From CAUUGB01 sp963544615 (GTDB lineage: Bacteria > Patescibacteriota > Microgenomatia > UBA1400 > PJMF01): a DNA stretch of 22,462 nt. Positions 5,718 through 14,833 of the stretch are shown in pieces (position 1 is the first letter of the stretch; each line of letters begins with the position of its first letter). The position numbers and the translations under genes are program-made. The notes below the pieces were generated by a model. That model saw nothing but the letters and a program-made list of their open reading frames with translations, had not been told where the DNA came from and made no database searches. The DNA is taken from assembly GCA_963544615.1 (NCBI GenBank), contig CAUUGB010000013.1, positions 1 through 22,462 on the forward strand. The letters are read 5' to 3'.

Positions 5718-6539
5718 ATGAGTAAAGATTTAACCGTGGTAATTTTAACTAAAAATGAGGCAGATAATTTGCGTCATCTTCTCCCTGCCCTCTCTTGGGT
5801 AAAAAAAATTATGATTGTGGATTCACTTTCCAGTGATCAAACTAAGCAAGTTGCCAAGCAATATGGAGCAGAATTTATTTCTTGCAGTCAAGACAGTTTT
5901 GCCCAAAAAAGAAATGCAGCTTTATCTCACCTTAAAACTAACTGGGTGCTTTATTTAGATGCTGATGAGCGCCTAACTCCAGCATTAATTACGGAAATAA
6001 GTCAGATTTTAGCCAGTCAGAGGGCTCATCAAGCTTATAAAATTAGGCGGCAAAATTATTGTTATGGCTATCCACTTAATTATGGTGGTTGGGGTAATGA
6101 TTGGGTAACGCGTTTGTTTCAGACTAAGTTTTTGCTGCGTTGGCAGGGAGAAATTCACGAAAGTCCTATTTATGAGGGTGAGTTGGGAGTAATTAATCAT
6201 CCCTTGTGGCATTTTACTCACCGTAGCACTGCGGCTAATTTAGCTAAAAGTAGCACTTGGACCATTAAAGAAGCCCAACTTTTAGCAGACGCAGCTACCG
6301 CACCAGTGAATAAATATACTATTTTGCGCAAAATTCTGGGCGAATTTTATCGCCGCTATTTTGTTTTTCAAGGTTATAAAGATGGCATGGTGGGTTTTGT
6401 CGAAAGTCTGACTCAGGCATTTAATCGTGGTTGGGTATATATGCAAGTTTGGGAATTGCAACAAGTGCCTAGTATTGCAGAGCGTTATCAGTGTTTGGAA
6501 AAAAAAGTGCCGCAAATTAATCAAACTAGTTGTCAGTAA
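5718..6539 (+). CDS. GT2 glycosyltransferase (WaaE/KdtX-like), 273 aa
   Basis: A cytoplasmic family-2 glycosyltransferase with a GT-A fold. VVILTKNEADNL (near the N-terminus) begins the nucleotide-binding fold, VDSLSSDQT matches the conserved VDSGSTDRT, QKRNAAL follows, and DADE (81-84) is the metal/nucleotide-sugar binding DxD. A downstream GEIHESP and a conserved His-rich stretch (LWHFTHRS) match the WaaE/KdtX-like subgroup that adds sugars to lipid-linked acceptors. The donor sugar cannot be read from sequence. It is the first gene of the run; its TAA overlaps the next ATG by one base. Confidence 0.85.
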   Translation: MSKDLTVVILTKNEADNLRHLLPALSWVKKIMIVDSLSSDQTKQVAKQYGAEFISCSQDSFAQKRNAALSHLKTNWVLYLDADERLTPALITEISQILASQRAHQAYKIRRQNYCYGYPLNYGGWGNDWVTRLFQTKFLLRWQGEIHESPIYEGELGVINHPLWHFTHRSTAANLAKSSTWTIKEAQLLADAATAPVNKYTILRKILGEFYRRYFVFQGYKDGMVGFVESLTQAFNRGWVYMQVWELQQVPSIAERYQCLEKKVPQINQTSCQ

Positions 6540-7624
6540 TGAAAATTGTTTTGTACTCGCCTTATTTTCCTCATCACTTTGGTGGTGGAGAAAAGTATTT
6601 TTTAGATGCTGCTCTAGTATGGGCACAGGCAGGACATCAAGTGAGTATTGCTTTGGGTAGTCAAGTGGTTAATGTGGACAAAATTAAAAAATCGTACCAG
6701 CAGTTTTTAGGTTGTAGTTTGGCAGCAATTAATTTTTGCCCTTCTCCTTTGCGCTCTGGTAGCTTTGCAGCTAAACTGCATTGGAGTCGCCAATTTGATG
6801 TCTTGTATTATTTAACCGATGGGAGTGCTTTTTTGTCACTGGCCAAGCGTAACCTCATGCACATTCAAACTCCCCTACTTTTGTCACCAAAAACCGGTTG
6901 GGACAAATTTAAGTTTAATCACTTTGATATTATTAACACTAATTCTTTGTTTACCAAACAAGTGGTAGAAAAATCGTGGGGCATTAAAGTGGATTTAGTT
7001 TGTTATCCGGGAGTCTCCCTCCAGCCTGTCACCAAAGCAGTCGCTAAAAAACCATTAATTTTACATGTGGGGAGATTTTTTCGTCAACAACATGCCAAAA
7101 GACAAGATGTGCTGTTAACTTGTTGGCGACAACTTTTAGCTTTATACCCTCAGTTTGCCAGCAAGTGGCAACTTTTATTTATAGGCAGTGTAGAAGACGA
7201 GCAATATTATCAGCAATGTCGCCAGCAGGCTGCGGGACTACCGGTTAGTTTTCTTACTAATGCCAGTCGGAGCCAATTAGAATTGGCTTACAGGCAGGCA
7301 GCAATTTATTGGCATGCTACCGGTTTTGGCATTAACCCTGCTACTCATCCCGAAAAAATGGAGCATTTTGGGATTACCACGGTGGAGGCGATGATGGCAG
7401 GGGCAGTGCCAGTGGTGATTGCTGCCGCAGGTCAAAAAGAAATTTTAGGTCAATATTTAAGCCAATATAGTTGGCAAACACCCGCTGAATGCGTGGCAAT
7501 TACGGCTAAATTAATGCAGCAGCGCTCTTTGCGCTTAAAATTGGGGCAGCAAGCACTCAAGCGTTCGGGTAAGTTTGCGGCGACTGTTTTTGCCAGGCAA
7601 CATTTAGCTATGTTGAAAGATTAA
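6539..7624 (+). CDS. GT4 glycosyltransferase, 361 aa
   Basis: A GT-B fold enzyme of family 4. The N-terminal half starts with MKIVLYSPYFPHHFGGGEKY, the acceptor-side glycine-rich loop. The C-terminal half carries ILHVGRF and the E-x7-E motif EHFGITTVE (Glu275 and Glu283) followed by AMMAGAVPVV, which bind the nucleotide sugar. A longer reading would begin at an upstream TTG, but the ATG at 6539 overlaps the previous stop as TAATG, which is typical of translational coupling, and it starts exactly at the first strand. The donor is unknown. The next gene follows after 2 nt. Confidence 0.85.
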   Translation: MKIVLYSPYFPHHFGGGEKYFLDAALVWAQAGHQVSIALGSQVVNVDKIKKSYQQFLGCSLAAINFCPSPLRSGSFAAKLHWSRQFDVLYYLTDGSAFLSLAKRNLMHIQTPLLLSPKTGWDKFKFNHFDIINTNSLFTKQVVEKSWGIKVDLVCYPGVSLQPVTKAVAKKPLILHVGRFFRQQHAKRQDVLLTCWRQLLALYPQFASKWQLLFIGSVEDEQYYQQCRQQAAGLPVSFLTNASRSQLELAYRQAAIYWHATGFGINPATHPEKMEHFGITTVEAMMAGAVPVVIAAAGQKEILGQYLSQYSWQTPAECVAITAKLMQQRSLRLKLGQQALKRSGKFAATVFARQHLAMLKD

Positions 7625-7626
7625 TT

Positions 7627-10137
7627 ATGTTAAGGTCTCATCCGGTTACTTTTGTGATTCCCACTTATCGCGGTTTAGCTTTACTAAAACAACATTTGCC
7701 AGCTGTTTTTGCTCAAGCTCGCAGTGGTGATACGGTGCTTATTAGTGAAGATGATCCTAGTGGTCACCAGCATGCTTGCTATTGGCAAAAGCGCTTTAAG
7801 CTTAAATTAAGTACCCATCGTTTAGGCAATATTTATCAAGGTAAAGTCAGCCTTTCGGGCAAGGATTTAAACTTTATTTTTTTACACAGAAAAGTTAATG
7901 GGCGCTTTGCCCAAAATGTTAACCAAGCAGTTTCTTTGGTGCAAGATGATTATTTTATTTTATTAAATGACGATGTTCATCCTCACGCTCACTGTCGCGA
8001 TAGGTTATTGCAAACCATTACTAGTGATAAAAAGATTTTTGCTGTTGCTGCTAGAGAAATTGATATTAATCATCAGCAACAAATTAGTGGTCGCAATCGT
8101 TTATGGTGGCAGCAAGGGCGTTTTGTTCATGCTCGCAGTAGCGATTTAGAATTGCAGCAAGCCGGGCAAACAGCTTGGGTGTGTGGTGGCAGTGGCATTT
8201 TTGCCACTGCTATTTGGCGACGTTTGGGCGGTTTTGATAGCCGTTATTATCCAGCTTATTGGGAAGATATTGACCTTTCTTTCCAAGCACAAAAAATGGG
8301 CTACCGGGTGTGGTATCAACCTCAAGCAGTGGTAGATCATGTGCATCAAACCACCAATGAGAGTGTTTTTGGGGCAGAAAAAATACAACAGATGAGTTGG
8401 CGCTCTGGCAGTCGTTTTGCTTGGAAGCATGCTAATTGGTGGCAAAAACTGCAATTTCTGTTTTTTTACCCATTTAATTTACTTAAACAATTTCCCTGGT
8501 TGCGTTGGTGGTGGGTAGTACTTTTTTTAGCTTTAATTACTCGTTTGAGTTTACTGTCAGTGCCGCGCGGTTTAACGGTTGATGAAGCCGCCATTGCTTA
8601 CAATGGTTATAGTTTGTTAACCACCAGAAGAGACGAATGGCTTAATCGCCTGCCACTTTCACTGCGTTCTTTTGGTGACTATAAAGCTCCTTTGGCAGCT
8701 TATGTGAATGGTTTTTTTACTACCATTTGGGGTTTGGATTTGTGGGTGATTAGACTCCCTTTTGCTTTGGTGGGAGTGGGAAGCATTTGGCTGTTAATGC
8801 TGATAGTGCGCTTGCTGGTTAATCAGCGCTTTGGTGGTGGTGAGGCGGCAGGTTTATTGGCAGGGGTGTTTTTAACCATTTCTCCTTGGCATTTACATTA
8901 TTCTCATTTGGGTTTTGAAAATAACTTTGCTTTGCTTTTTTCTCTTTGGGGCAGTTATGCTTTTTTGCAAGCTATCTATACAGTTGCCCCCAAAAAGGGG
9001 AGCTATTATTTGTGTCAAACAGCGCTGTTTTATAGTCTTGCCCTTTATAGTTATCACGCTGCTAAGGTGAGTTTGCCTTTGTTATTATTGGGCTTGGTAA
9101 TTTATTACCGCCAGCAGTTAAAGAGTAAAATTATGCCCTTAATCATTGCTGTCGGCTTTGGGTTACTGCTTTGCAGCCCACTTCTTTTAGATAATTTTTT
9201 TGGTGCTGGTTTCACTCGAGCAGGCAGTTCATTTTTACTCCAAAATAATTTAACTCCAGCTGAAAAATTTATCACTTGGGGACGAGCATTTGCCGCTCAT
9301 TTTACTCCCCACTATCTGCTATGGGGACAAGTTAATCCTGCGGTTTTACCTACCGGTGAGCAAGTACCCAATGTGCGTCATGGTGACACTATTCATGGGG
9401 TTCTCTCATTAGGACTCATAATTTTTATTGGGATTTTTTTGCTAAATTCTTTTCGTCAAGCATCTCGCTTAGCTAGCAAAGAATTATTTTTTTGGGGTTT
9501 AGGGCTGATTATTTTTGGTACGCTGCCTGCTAGTTTAACCACTACCCTACCTCATTCCAATCAAGCTTTTTTAGCTTTGTCGGGATTTATTATTTGGGCG
9601 GTGGGTGGTTTTTTACTTTGGCCATGTCCGCGCTGGCTAGAGGTAAAGTATAGTTATAATTGGCGCTACCTACTTGTTATTTTAATGATTTTAGCATTTT
9701 TCCCCTATTATCATACTTATCGACAAATTTATGCTCATCCGCCATTCTCATCGGAGCAAAGTTCACCTGTCTATCAACAGCAAATACTAGCAGGAGATTA
9801 TTTATTTGCTACCGATTTACACCAAGCTTTGCGTCAAGCTTGGACAATGCGGGAGCAGGTTGAGACAATTATAGTTAGTACCAAAAGAGAACATGAATAT
9901 ATTTATGCTTTGGTAGCTTCGGGCATTTCACCTCTTTCTTATCAGGGTGGACTGCTCAGCAGTAAAATTACTTATTTACCTCACCTTCATGCTGGTGATT
10001 GGCACCGGTCTAATAGCTTACTTTTAGTTGATGAGTCAGCTTGGCAAGCACAAAATAAGTCTTTGCTGCCTATTGCTTGGGTGCGGCAGTTTGTCAATCA
10101 TCAAGGGAGCAATTTATATTTAATTAAAACTCAATGA
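7627..10137 (+). CDS. Fusion of GT2 glycosyltransferase and GT-C membrane glycosyltransferase, 836 aa
   Basis: Residues 1 to about 250 are a GT2 domain of the rhamnosyltransferase-like type: VTFVIPTYRGL, NDD (114-116), WVCGGSGIF, GGFDSRY and YWEDIDLSF (Glu213, Asp214, Asp216). From about 285 the protein becomes a multi-pass membrane domain of the PMT/ArnT (GT39/GT83-like) class: after the first helix comes DEAAIAY (Asp319-Glu320) in the first outer loop, SFGDYK (348-353), a WVIRLP turn and SPWHLHYS. The first domain should use nucleotide sugars inside the cell and the second polyprenyl-phosphate sugars outside. Both domains look intact, so this is a true fusion with no frameshift. Its stop overlaps the next start as ATGA. 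The linkage made is unknown. Confidence 0.85.
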   Translation: MLRSHPVTFVIPTYRGLALLKQHLPAVFAQARSGDTVLISEDDPSGHQHACYWQKRFKLKLSTHRLGNIYQGKVSLSGKDLNFIFLHRKVNGRFAQNVNQAVSLVQDDYFILLNDDVHPHAHCRDRLLQTITSDKKIFAVAAREIDINHQQQISGRNRLWWQQGRFVHARSSDLELQQAGQTAWVCGGSGIFATAIWRRLGGFDSRYYPAYWEDIDLSFQAQKMGYRVWYQPQAVVDHVHQTTNESVFGAEKIQQMSWRSGSRFAWKHANWWQKLQFLFFYPFNLLKQFPWLRWWWVVLFLALITRLSLLSVPRGLTVDEAAIAYNGYSLLTTRRDEWLNRLPLSLRSFGDYKAPLAAYVNGFFTTIWGLDLWVIRLPFALVGVGSIWLLMLIVRLLVNQRFGGGEAAGLLAGVFLTISPWHLHYSHLGFENNFALLFSLWGSYAFLQAIYTVAPKKGSYYLCQTALFYSLALYSYHAAKVSLPLLLLGLVIYYRQQLKSKIMPLIIAVGFGLLLCSPLLLDNFFGAGFTRAGSSFLLQNNLTPAEKFITWGRAFAAHFTPHYLLWGQVNPAVLPTGEQVPNVRHGDTIHGVLSLGLIIFIGIFLLNSFRQASRLASKELFFWGLGLIIFGTLPASLTTTLPHSNQAFLALSGFIIWAVGGFLLWPCPRWLEVKYSYNWRYLLVILMILAFFPYYHTYRQIYAHPPFSSEQSSPVYQQQILAGDYLFATDLHQALRQAWTMREQVETIIVSTKREHEYIYALVASGISPLSYQGGLLSSKITYLPHLHAGDWHRSNSLLLVDESAWQAQNKSLLPIAWVRQFVNHQGSNLYLIKTQ

Positions 10138-11837
10138 AAAAAATATTTTTTTATTTAACTATAGCTGGTTTACTGCTCACTCGTTTAGTGGTATTTAGTT
10201 TTTTCTCTCCCAGTTTATATTGGGATGAAGTCGCTCTCGCTTATGACTCTTGGAGTTTAGCCACTAATTGGCATGATTATCATCATCATTTTTTACCTTT
10301 GGTCGCGGTAGAAAGTTTTGGTGATTACAAACCCAGCGGTTATTTTTATGTGACCGCTTTACTGATGAAAATTTTTGGACCGGCTGACTGGGTGGTGCGC
10401 TTACCTAGTTTTTTAGCCGGTGTGGCAATTGCTATTGGTACAGGGGTATTGCTGCACAAGTTTTTAGCTTATGTAGGTTACCATTCCAGATCTAGTCAAG
10501 CCTTGGCAATTTTAGTCGCTATGGGTAATCCAGCTATTTTTCATTTATCTTTGGCAGCTTGGGAAACTCATTTAGCTACAGCCTTTTTTTTGTGGGGCAT
10601 AATTTTACTTTTTCCAGAAAAAAAATTAACAAAACTCTCTCTTAAGTTATTAGGTGGACAAACACTTTTAATCATGAGTTTTTATACATATCATAGTATG
10701 CGTATTATTGCTCCAGTGATGGGTATTTTTTGTTTTTGTTGGCAGTTGGCTTTGTTAAAGAAGCGAATTTGGCAATGGCAAAATTTGGGCATTCTTTCTT
10801 TAATGCTGGTGCTAGCATTGGTGAGTTTTACCCCTTGGTTATGGGTTGATAAAGCACAAATTAGTCAGCGCTTTAAGGAGACGAGTGTGTTTTCTCAAAA
10901 TCAAGCAGTTATTCAAGCCAATCAATGCTTGCGTCTGAGCCAATTTAGTTGGTGGAGTAAAATTTTTTGTCATCGCTATCGCTATTATATGGGAGAAATT
11001 TTGCATCACTATTTTGACCATTTTTCTTTAGATTATTTATTTTTAACTGGTGAGGCAAACAGGCGCCATGCCACTGGACTGTTTGGGATTTTTTATCCCT
11101 TTGAACTGCTAGCATTTTTTTGGGGTATGGTTTATTGGTGGCGGCAAAAACATTCTAGCTTTTTTTGGCAAGTGAGTGCTTTTTTACTATTATGGTTATT
11201 ACTCAGCGTCTTACCTGCTTCGCTAACTGTAGCTACCCCACATTTACTGCGCAGCTTTAGTTTGGTGCCGTTGGGGATAATGATGATTGCTTGGGGTTGG
11301 CAAGTGGCATTTAAACGATTACCTCATCAGTTAACTGTTTATGCCAATTGGGGCCTAGGTGTTATTTATGGCGTGTTTTTGTTTATTTATGTTTGGCATT
11401 ACACTTATTATTATTTGCCTACTAGTAGTTCTTGGTGGCAATTTGGTTATAAACAGGCAATTGAGTATTTAGGTGATTTACAAAAAGAATATCCCCAGTT
11501 GCCCGTGGGTATGACCCGCAACTTAGGTAGACCTAGCATGTATTATTTTTGGTTTAATCGCGTTAACCCTTTACTGGTGCAAGAGCAAAGTCAACAAGAA
11601 AAATTTGATCAAGGGGAATATTTAAGTTTTAGTCCCCATAGGGTGACTTTTGGGGGACTCATTTACAGTCAAAAACAGCTTTTGCTAGTAACTCCCGAAG
11701 AATTAGCGGCATTACCCTCTGCCAGTTTAGAGCAAAAAATGGCAGTTACTAACGCTACTGGTCAAGAAGTTTTGCTAGTGGGGCTTTTTCAACCGTCTCC
11801 AAATGTAAGTGCGGAAAATTCAGCACTAGAGTTATAA
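10134..11837 (+). CDS. GT-C (PMT/ArnT-like) membrane glycosyltransferase, 567 aa
   Basis: A multi-pass membrane protein with a helix at residues 3-23, then WDEVALAY with Asp31-Glu32 at the position of the catalytic acidic residue of PMT-type enzymes, ESFGDYK with SFGDYK at 61-66, a VVRLPS turn, and roughly ten further hydrophobic segments. A soluble tail follows after about residue 430. It is a paralogue of the membrane half of the preceding gene and of the gene at 13028: all three have DE then SFGD(Y/F)K 29-30 residues later. The start overlaps the previous stop (ATGA), so it is cotranslated. The expected role is transfer of a polyprenyl-phosphate sugar on the outer face; the acceptor could be a lipid-linked glycan or a protein. 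Confidence 0.8.
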   Translation: MKKIFFYLTIAGLLLTRLVVFSFFSPSLYWDEVALAYDSWSLATNWHDYHHHFLPLVAVESFGDYKPSGYFYVTALLMKIFGPADWVVRLPSFLAGVAIAIGTGVLLHKFLAYVGYHSRSSQALAILVAMGNPAIFHLSLAAWETHLATAFFLWGIILLFPEKKLTKLSLKLLGGQTLLIMSFYTYHSMRIIAPVMGIFCFCWQLALLKKRIWQWQNLGILSLMLVLALVSFTPWLWVDKAQISQRFKETSVFSQNQAVIQANQCLRLSQFSWWSKIFCHRYRYYMGEILHHYFDHFSLDYLFLTGEANRRHATGLFGIFYPFELLAFFWGMVYWWRQKHSSFFWQVSAFLLLWLLLSVLPASLTVATPHLLRSFSLVPLGIMMIAWGWQVAFKRLPHQLTVYANWGLGVIYGVFLFIYVWHYTYYYLPTSSSWWQFGYKQAIEYLGDLQKEYPQLPVGMTRNLGRPSMYYFWFNRVNPLLVQEQSQQEKFDQGEYLSFSPHRVTFGGLIYSQKQLLLVTPEELAALPSASLEQKMAVTNATGQEVLLVGLFQPSPNVSAENSALEL

Positions 11838-11838
11838 T
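11833..11838 (+). promoter_or_regulatory. Start-proximal -10 box inside the glycosyltransferase run
   Basis: TATAAT overlaps the last codons of the preceding gene and ends 6 nt before the ATG at 11845, placing predicted +1 on the start codon. It may give an internal leaderless transcript. The -35 region is not convincing. Confidence 0.45.
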
Positions 11839-11844
11839 GAGCTG

Positions 11845-13002
11845 ATGAACAGTTGGCGCTATTATGTTTTACCATTTTTATCTACCCTGCTATGGTTGAC
11901 TGCTTTTGTGTGGGCATTGCCTAAACATGGCAGTGAGTTACTTACCTGGTGGGGAGGGGCATCGAGACAATATTTAAGTTATCTTTACAGTCATTCGCAA
12001 TATGTTAAAGGTGAGCTGGGTGATGCCATTGATGACGCTACTTTGTATTTGTATGCGGGTATTTCTTATGCTCATGGGGCCGATCCTAGCAAAATTAATT
12101 TTGAACATCCGCCTTTGGGTAAATATTTATGGGGAATTTCTTGGCGATATTTTGGCAACCCTTATTTGCCTAATGTTTTAGTAGTGGCAATTATTTTAGG
12201 AGTTTTTTTTGCTTTAGGTAGAGTGATGCAGATATCGGATAGTTTAATTGTGATGGCTCAGGCTTTACTGGCACTGATTCTTTCTCCTAGCAGTTTACTC
12301 ACCACACTTTTAGACTATCAGCTTTTAGCCGTGAGTTTAGTTTTTTTTCTGGTTTTGTTTAGCCATTTTTCTCTCAAAGTAAAAGCGGTTTTAGCCGGAA
12401 TTTGTTTGGGTGCTTTAGCAGGGATTAAGTATCCTTTTCCTAATACTTTGCCTTATATTTTGGTGTTGATTTTGTTTTTTACCCATCAGCATTGGCGACT
12501 TTTGCTGCTGAGCTTGCTTTTTGCCGCTTTAGTGTATTTGAGCAGTTACACGATGTATTTTGTAGCCGGACACAGTTTGGTTGACTATTTAGCATTTGAA
12601 AAATATCGTTTGTCTTGGTGGCTGGGTGGTCGTGAGGCGCGCTATTATTTAATTTGGCAAGTGTTTTTTCTGGGTAAAATTAAATCTTGGTGGGACGGGG
12701 GACAAAATTGGCAAGCTGATGGTTTTTGGCACTGGTTGCTGCCAATGAGTTTTGTTACTTGTTTGAGTTTATTAGGCAGTAACATTAAAAATTTGCGCTC
12801 CCACTCCCTACTTGGGTATGCTCGGCAACCATTAGGACTCATGTTAATTTTTTCGTTTGCTTTTTTAATTCTTTATACTTTTGGATCCGCTCCCTATGCG
12901 CGTTATTTGTATGTACTTTTTCCCAGCTGGATATTATTTATTGGCAAAATCATCACAGACAAATTAGGATTGAAATATCAAGATAAAAATTCAAAATCAT
13001 AG
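11845..13002 (+). CDS. GT-C membrane glycosyltransferase, PMT-like with EHPPLGK motif, 385 aa
   Basis: A multi-pass membrane protein, shorter than its neighbours. After an N-terminal helix (about 6-26) the first outer loop has DDAT with Asp63-Asp64, then YAHGADPSKINFEHPPLGK (EHPPLGK at 87-93), which closely resembles the HPPLGK loop of protein O-mannosyltransferases (GT39). The rest is mainly hydrophobic helices, with one long polar outer loop near 240-290. It belongs to a different GT-C branch from the SFGDYK proteins. No C-terminal soluble domain is present. It starts 7 nt after the previous stop and has its own start-proximal -10 box. Confidence 0.75.
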   Translation: MNSWRYYVLPFLSTLLWLTAFVWALPKHGSELLTWWGGASRQYLSYLYSHSQYVKGELGDAIDDATLYLYAGISYAHGADPSKINFEHPPLGKYLWGISWRYFGNPYLPNVLVVAIILGVFFALGRVMQISDSLIVMAQALLALILSPSSLLTTLLDYQLLAVSLVFFLVLFSHFSLKVKAVLAGICLGALAGIKYPFPNTLPYILVLILFFTHQHWRLLLLSLLFAALVYLSSYTMYFVAGHSLVDYLAFEKYRLSWWLGGREARYYLIWQVFFLGKIKSWWDGGQNWQADGFWHWLLPMSFVTCLSLLGSNIKNLRSHSLLGYARQPLGLMLIFSFAFLILYTFGSAPYARYLYVLFPSWILFIGKIITDKLGLKYQDKNSKS

Positions 13003-13008
13003 TGAATA

Positions 13009-13017
13009 TGATACAAT
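13009..13017 (+). promoter_or_regulatory. Extended -10 box before the 601-aa GT-C gene
   Basis: TGATACAAT ends 10 nt before the ATG at 13028, with predicted +1 near 13024 and a leader of about 4 nt. The bases between contain GAGAG, which is too late in the transcript to serve as a Shine-Dalgarno if that +1 is right but could act on a read-through transcript. Confidence 0.45.
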
Positions 13018-13027
13018 ATCGAGAGTA

Positions 13028-14833
13028 ATGGTAAAAAAGATTGCCCCCCCCTCAGCTCCCTCATTAAAAAAATCATCGCCTCGCCAAAAAAAGTCTCGAT
13101 TATCGGTGCAGCAGCGGAAAAAGAATTCTCACGCATCGCGTCTTGATGAGGAGCAATTAGCAGCGGCGCTATTGGCACTCCCGCCAAAGCTAAATTTTTT
13201 TCAGCAATTACTGGTAACTTTTAATCGGCATAAAATTTTATTGCTGCTTTTGGCGGCAGCCTCCCTACTGCGTTTTACTTATTTGGCCAATCTGCCTTGG
13301 GGACTTAATCGTGATGAAGCCGCTTTAGCTTATAATGCTTATTTACTCGCCCAAACTGGCAAAGATGAATGGCAGCGTGTTTATCCGGTGGTTTTAGAGA
13401 GTTTTGGTGACTTTAAGTTACCTGGTTATACTTACATATTAGTAGCTTTAAGCCGCTTTTTTTCTTTAAGTGATTTTTTGGTGCGCTTTCCCAGTGCTTT
13501 AGCTGGGGTAATTTTAGTAGGCTGTGCTTACGCTTTGGTATTTTTGTGTACCGATAAAAAGTATTTAGCCCTTTTAGCTGCAGCGATGGTAACTTTTAAT
13601 CCTGTTTTTATTTGGTATGCTCGTGGTGCTTGGGAGGCAAATTTGAGTTTAGGCTTTCTGGCTTTAGCAGCAGTAATCATGATACAGCGCTATCAGCAGC
13701 GCAGCTGGCGTCCGGCCAGCTTAATAGCAGTGTTTGTTTTTTTATTACTTAGTTTTTTTAGTTACAATGCTTCTTTATTAATTATGGCCAGTTTGTGGCT
13801 ATTTTTGCCTTGGCTTTCTGGTGGTTGGTACAAATGGCGTTACTGGCTGCCATTAATGAGTGTGAGTGCTGTGGCGCTAATTACTGCAGGAGCGCTTTTG
13901 TGGCCGGCTAGTCAACAAAAAACTGGGATTACTCTTTTTACCGACGCCACGGTGCAGCAAGCATACACATTGTATCGCGCTCATCTCTCCCCTATAGGGC
14001 AACGCTTATGGGGTAGCAAAATAGTTTATTTAAGTACTTTAATGGCGGCTCGCTTATGCCAACAGTTTAGCCCCACTTTTTGGTTGCATTCTGGTAGCCA
14101 TGAATGGCATCAATTGCCTAATACAGGTATTTGGAATATGTTTACTTGTGTTTGTATTTATTTGTCTTTGCTTTTTATGCTGGTGGCTTTTGTTTATGAC
14201 ATTTGGCAAGCTCGGCGCTGGTACAATGTGGTTGCTCATCCTTACCTAAAAATATTTTTTCTCATAGTGGTAGCCACTCTTCCCAGTATTATTACCCTAG
14301 ACGCTCCTCACGTTACCCGTAGTTTAGTATTTATTTTTATGCTGACTTTGGTGGGTGCTTATATAGGTAATTTTGTTGCTTTGCGAGTTCAATATTATCA
14401 ACCTTTATTAGGTAGTTTAGTACGTTTTCGCCAATGGCTCCTGCAGTCTTGTTTAGTGTGGCTGATGATTTTATATTTAGGGTTTGCGGGTGCAGTTCAC
14501 TGGCAAAATTATCGCCATACCTTATCGGAGCGAAATCTTTACCAGGGTGGTTTGTCTCAGCTGCTTTCTGTAGACGACTCTCCCACTGTGATTGTCAATA
14601 ATATGTATGGCAACCAACCTTATCAGTATATTCAATTAGCCTGGGAGACTAAAATGTCTCCGGAGCGTTTTTGGCAAACTTTAATTAGAGCAGGGGCTAA
14701 TCCTCATGGGATTAAAGGAGTTAGTGATTTAGGTCAATATCATTTTTTGGGTGAACATGCCGACCCTTGGCCTAATTGGCAAGTGATATTTTTTAATCAG
14801 CAGACTCAAAGATGGGAGAAGCGCCAGTCATGA
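13028..14833 (+). CDS. GT-C (PMT/ArnT-like) membrane glycosyltransferase with basic N-terminal extension, 601 aa
   Basis: Residues 1-70 are a polar, lysine- and arginine-rich cytoplasmic extension not found in the paralogues. The first membrane helix follows (about 72-88). NRDEAALAY (Asp96-Glu97) and ESFGDFK (SFGDFK at 125-130) repeat the signature of the genes at 7627 and 10134, with a further VRFPSALAGV turn and NPVFIWYARGAWEAN loop. About ten more hydrophobic segments and a soluble tail follow. The role is expected to be transfer from a polyprenyl-phosphate sugar on the outer face. The extended N-terminus is retained because the -10 box lies just upstream of this ATG. Its stop overlaps the next start as ATGA. 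Confidence 0.8.
   Translation: MVKKIAPPSAPSLKKSSPRQKKSRLSVQQRKKNSHASRLDEEQLAAALLALPPKLNFFQQLLVTFNRHKILLLLLAAASLLRFTYLANLPWGLNRDEAALAYNAYLLAQTGKDEWQRVYPVVLESFGDFKLPGYTYILVALSRFFSLSDFLVRFPSALAGVILVGCAYALVFLCTDKKYLALLAAAMVTFNPVFIWYARGAWEANLSLGFLALAAVIMIQRYQQRSWRPASLIAVFVFLLLSFFSYNASLLIMASLWLFLPWLSGGWYKWRYWLPLMSVSAVALITAGALLWPASQQKTGITLFTDATVQQAYTLYRAHLSPIGQRLWGSKIVYLSTLMAARLCQQFSPTFWLHSGSHEWHQLPNTGIWNMFTCVCIYLSLLFMLVAFVYDIWQARRWYNVVAHPYLKIFFLIVVATLPSIITLDAPHVTRSLVFIFMLTLVGAYIGNFVALRVQYYQPLLGSLVRFRQWLLQSCLVWLMILYLGFAGAVHWQNYRHTLSERNLYQGGLSQLLSVDDSPTVIVNNMYGNQPYQYIQLAWETKMSPERFWQTLIRAGANPHGIKGVSDLGQYHFLGEHADPWPNWQVIFFNQQTQRWEKRQS

Noticed and set aside
14812..14829. A six-codon longer start for the GT2-GT4 fusion
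   Set aside because: The ATG at 14830 forms an ATGA overlap with the previous stop and has GGGAG upstream; the earlier codons are not part of the GT2 fold.
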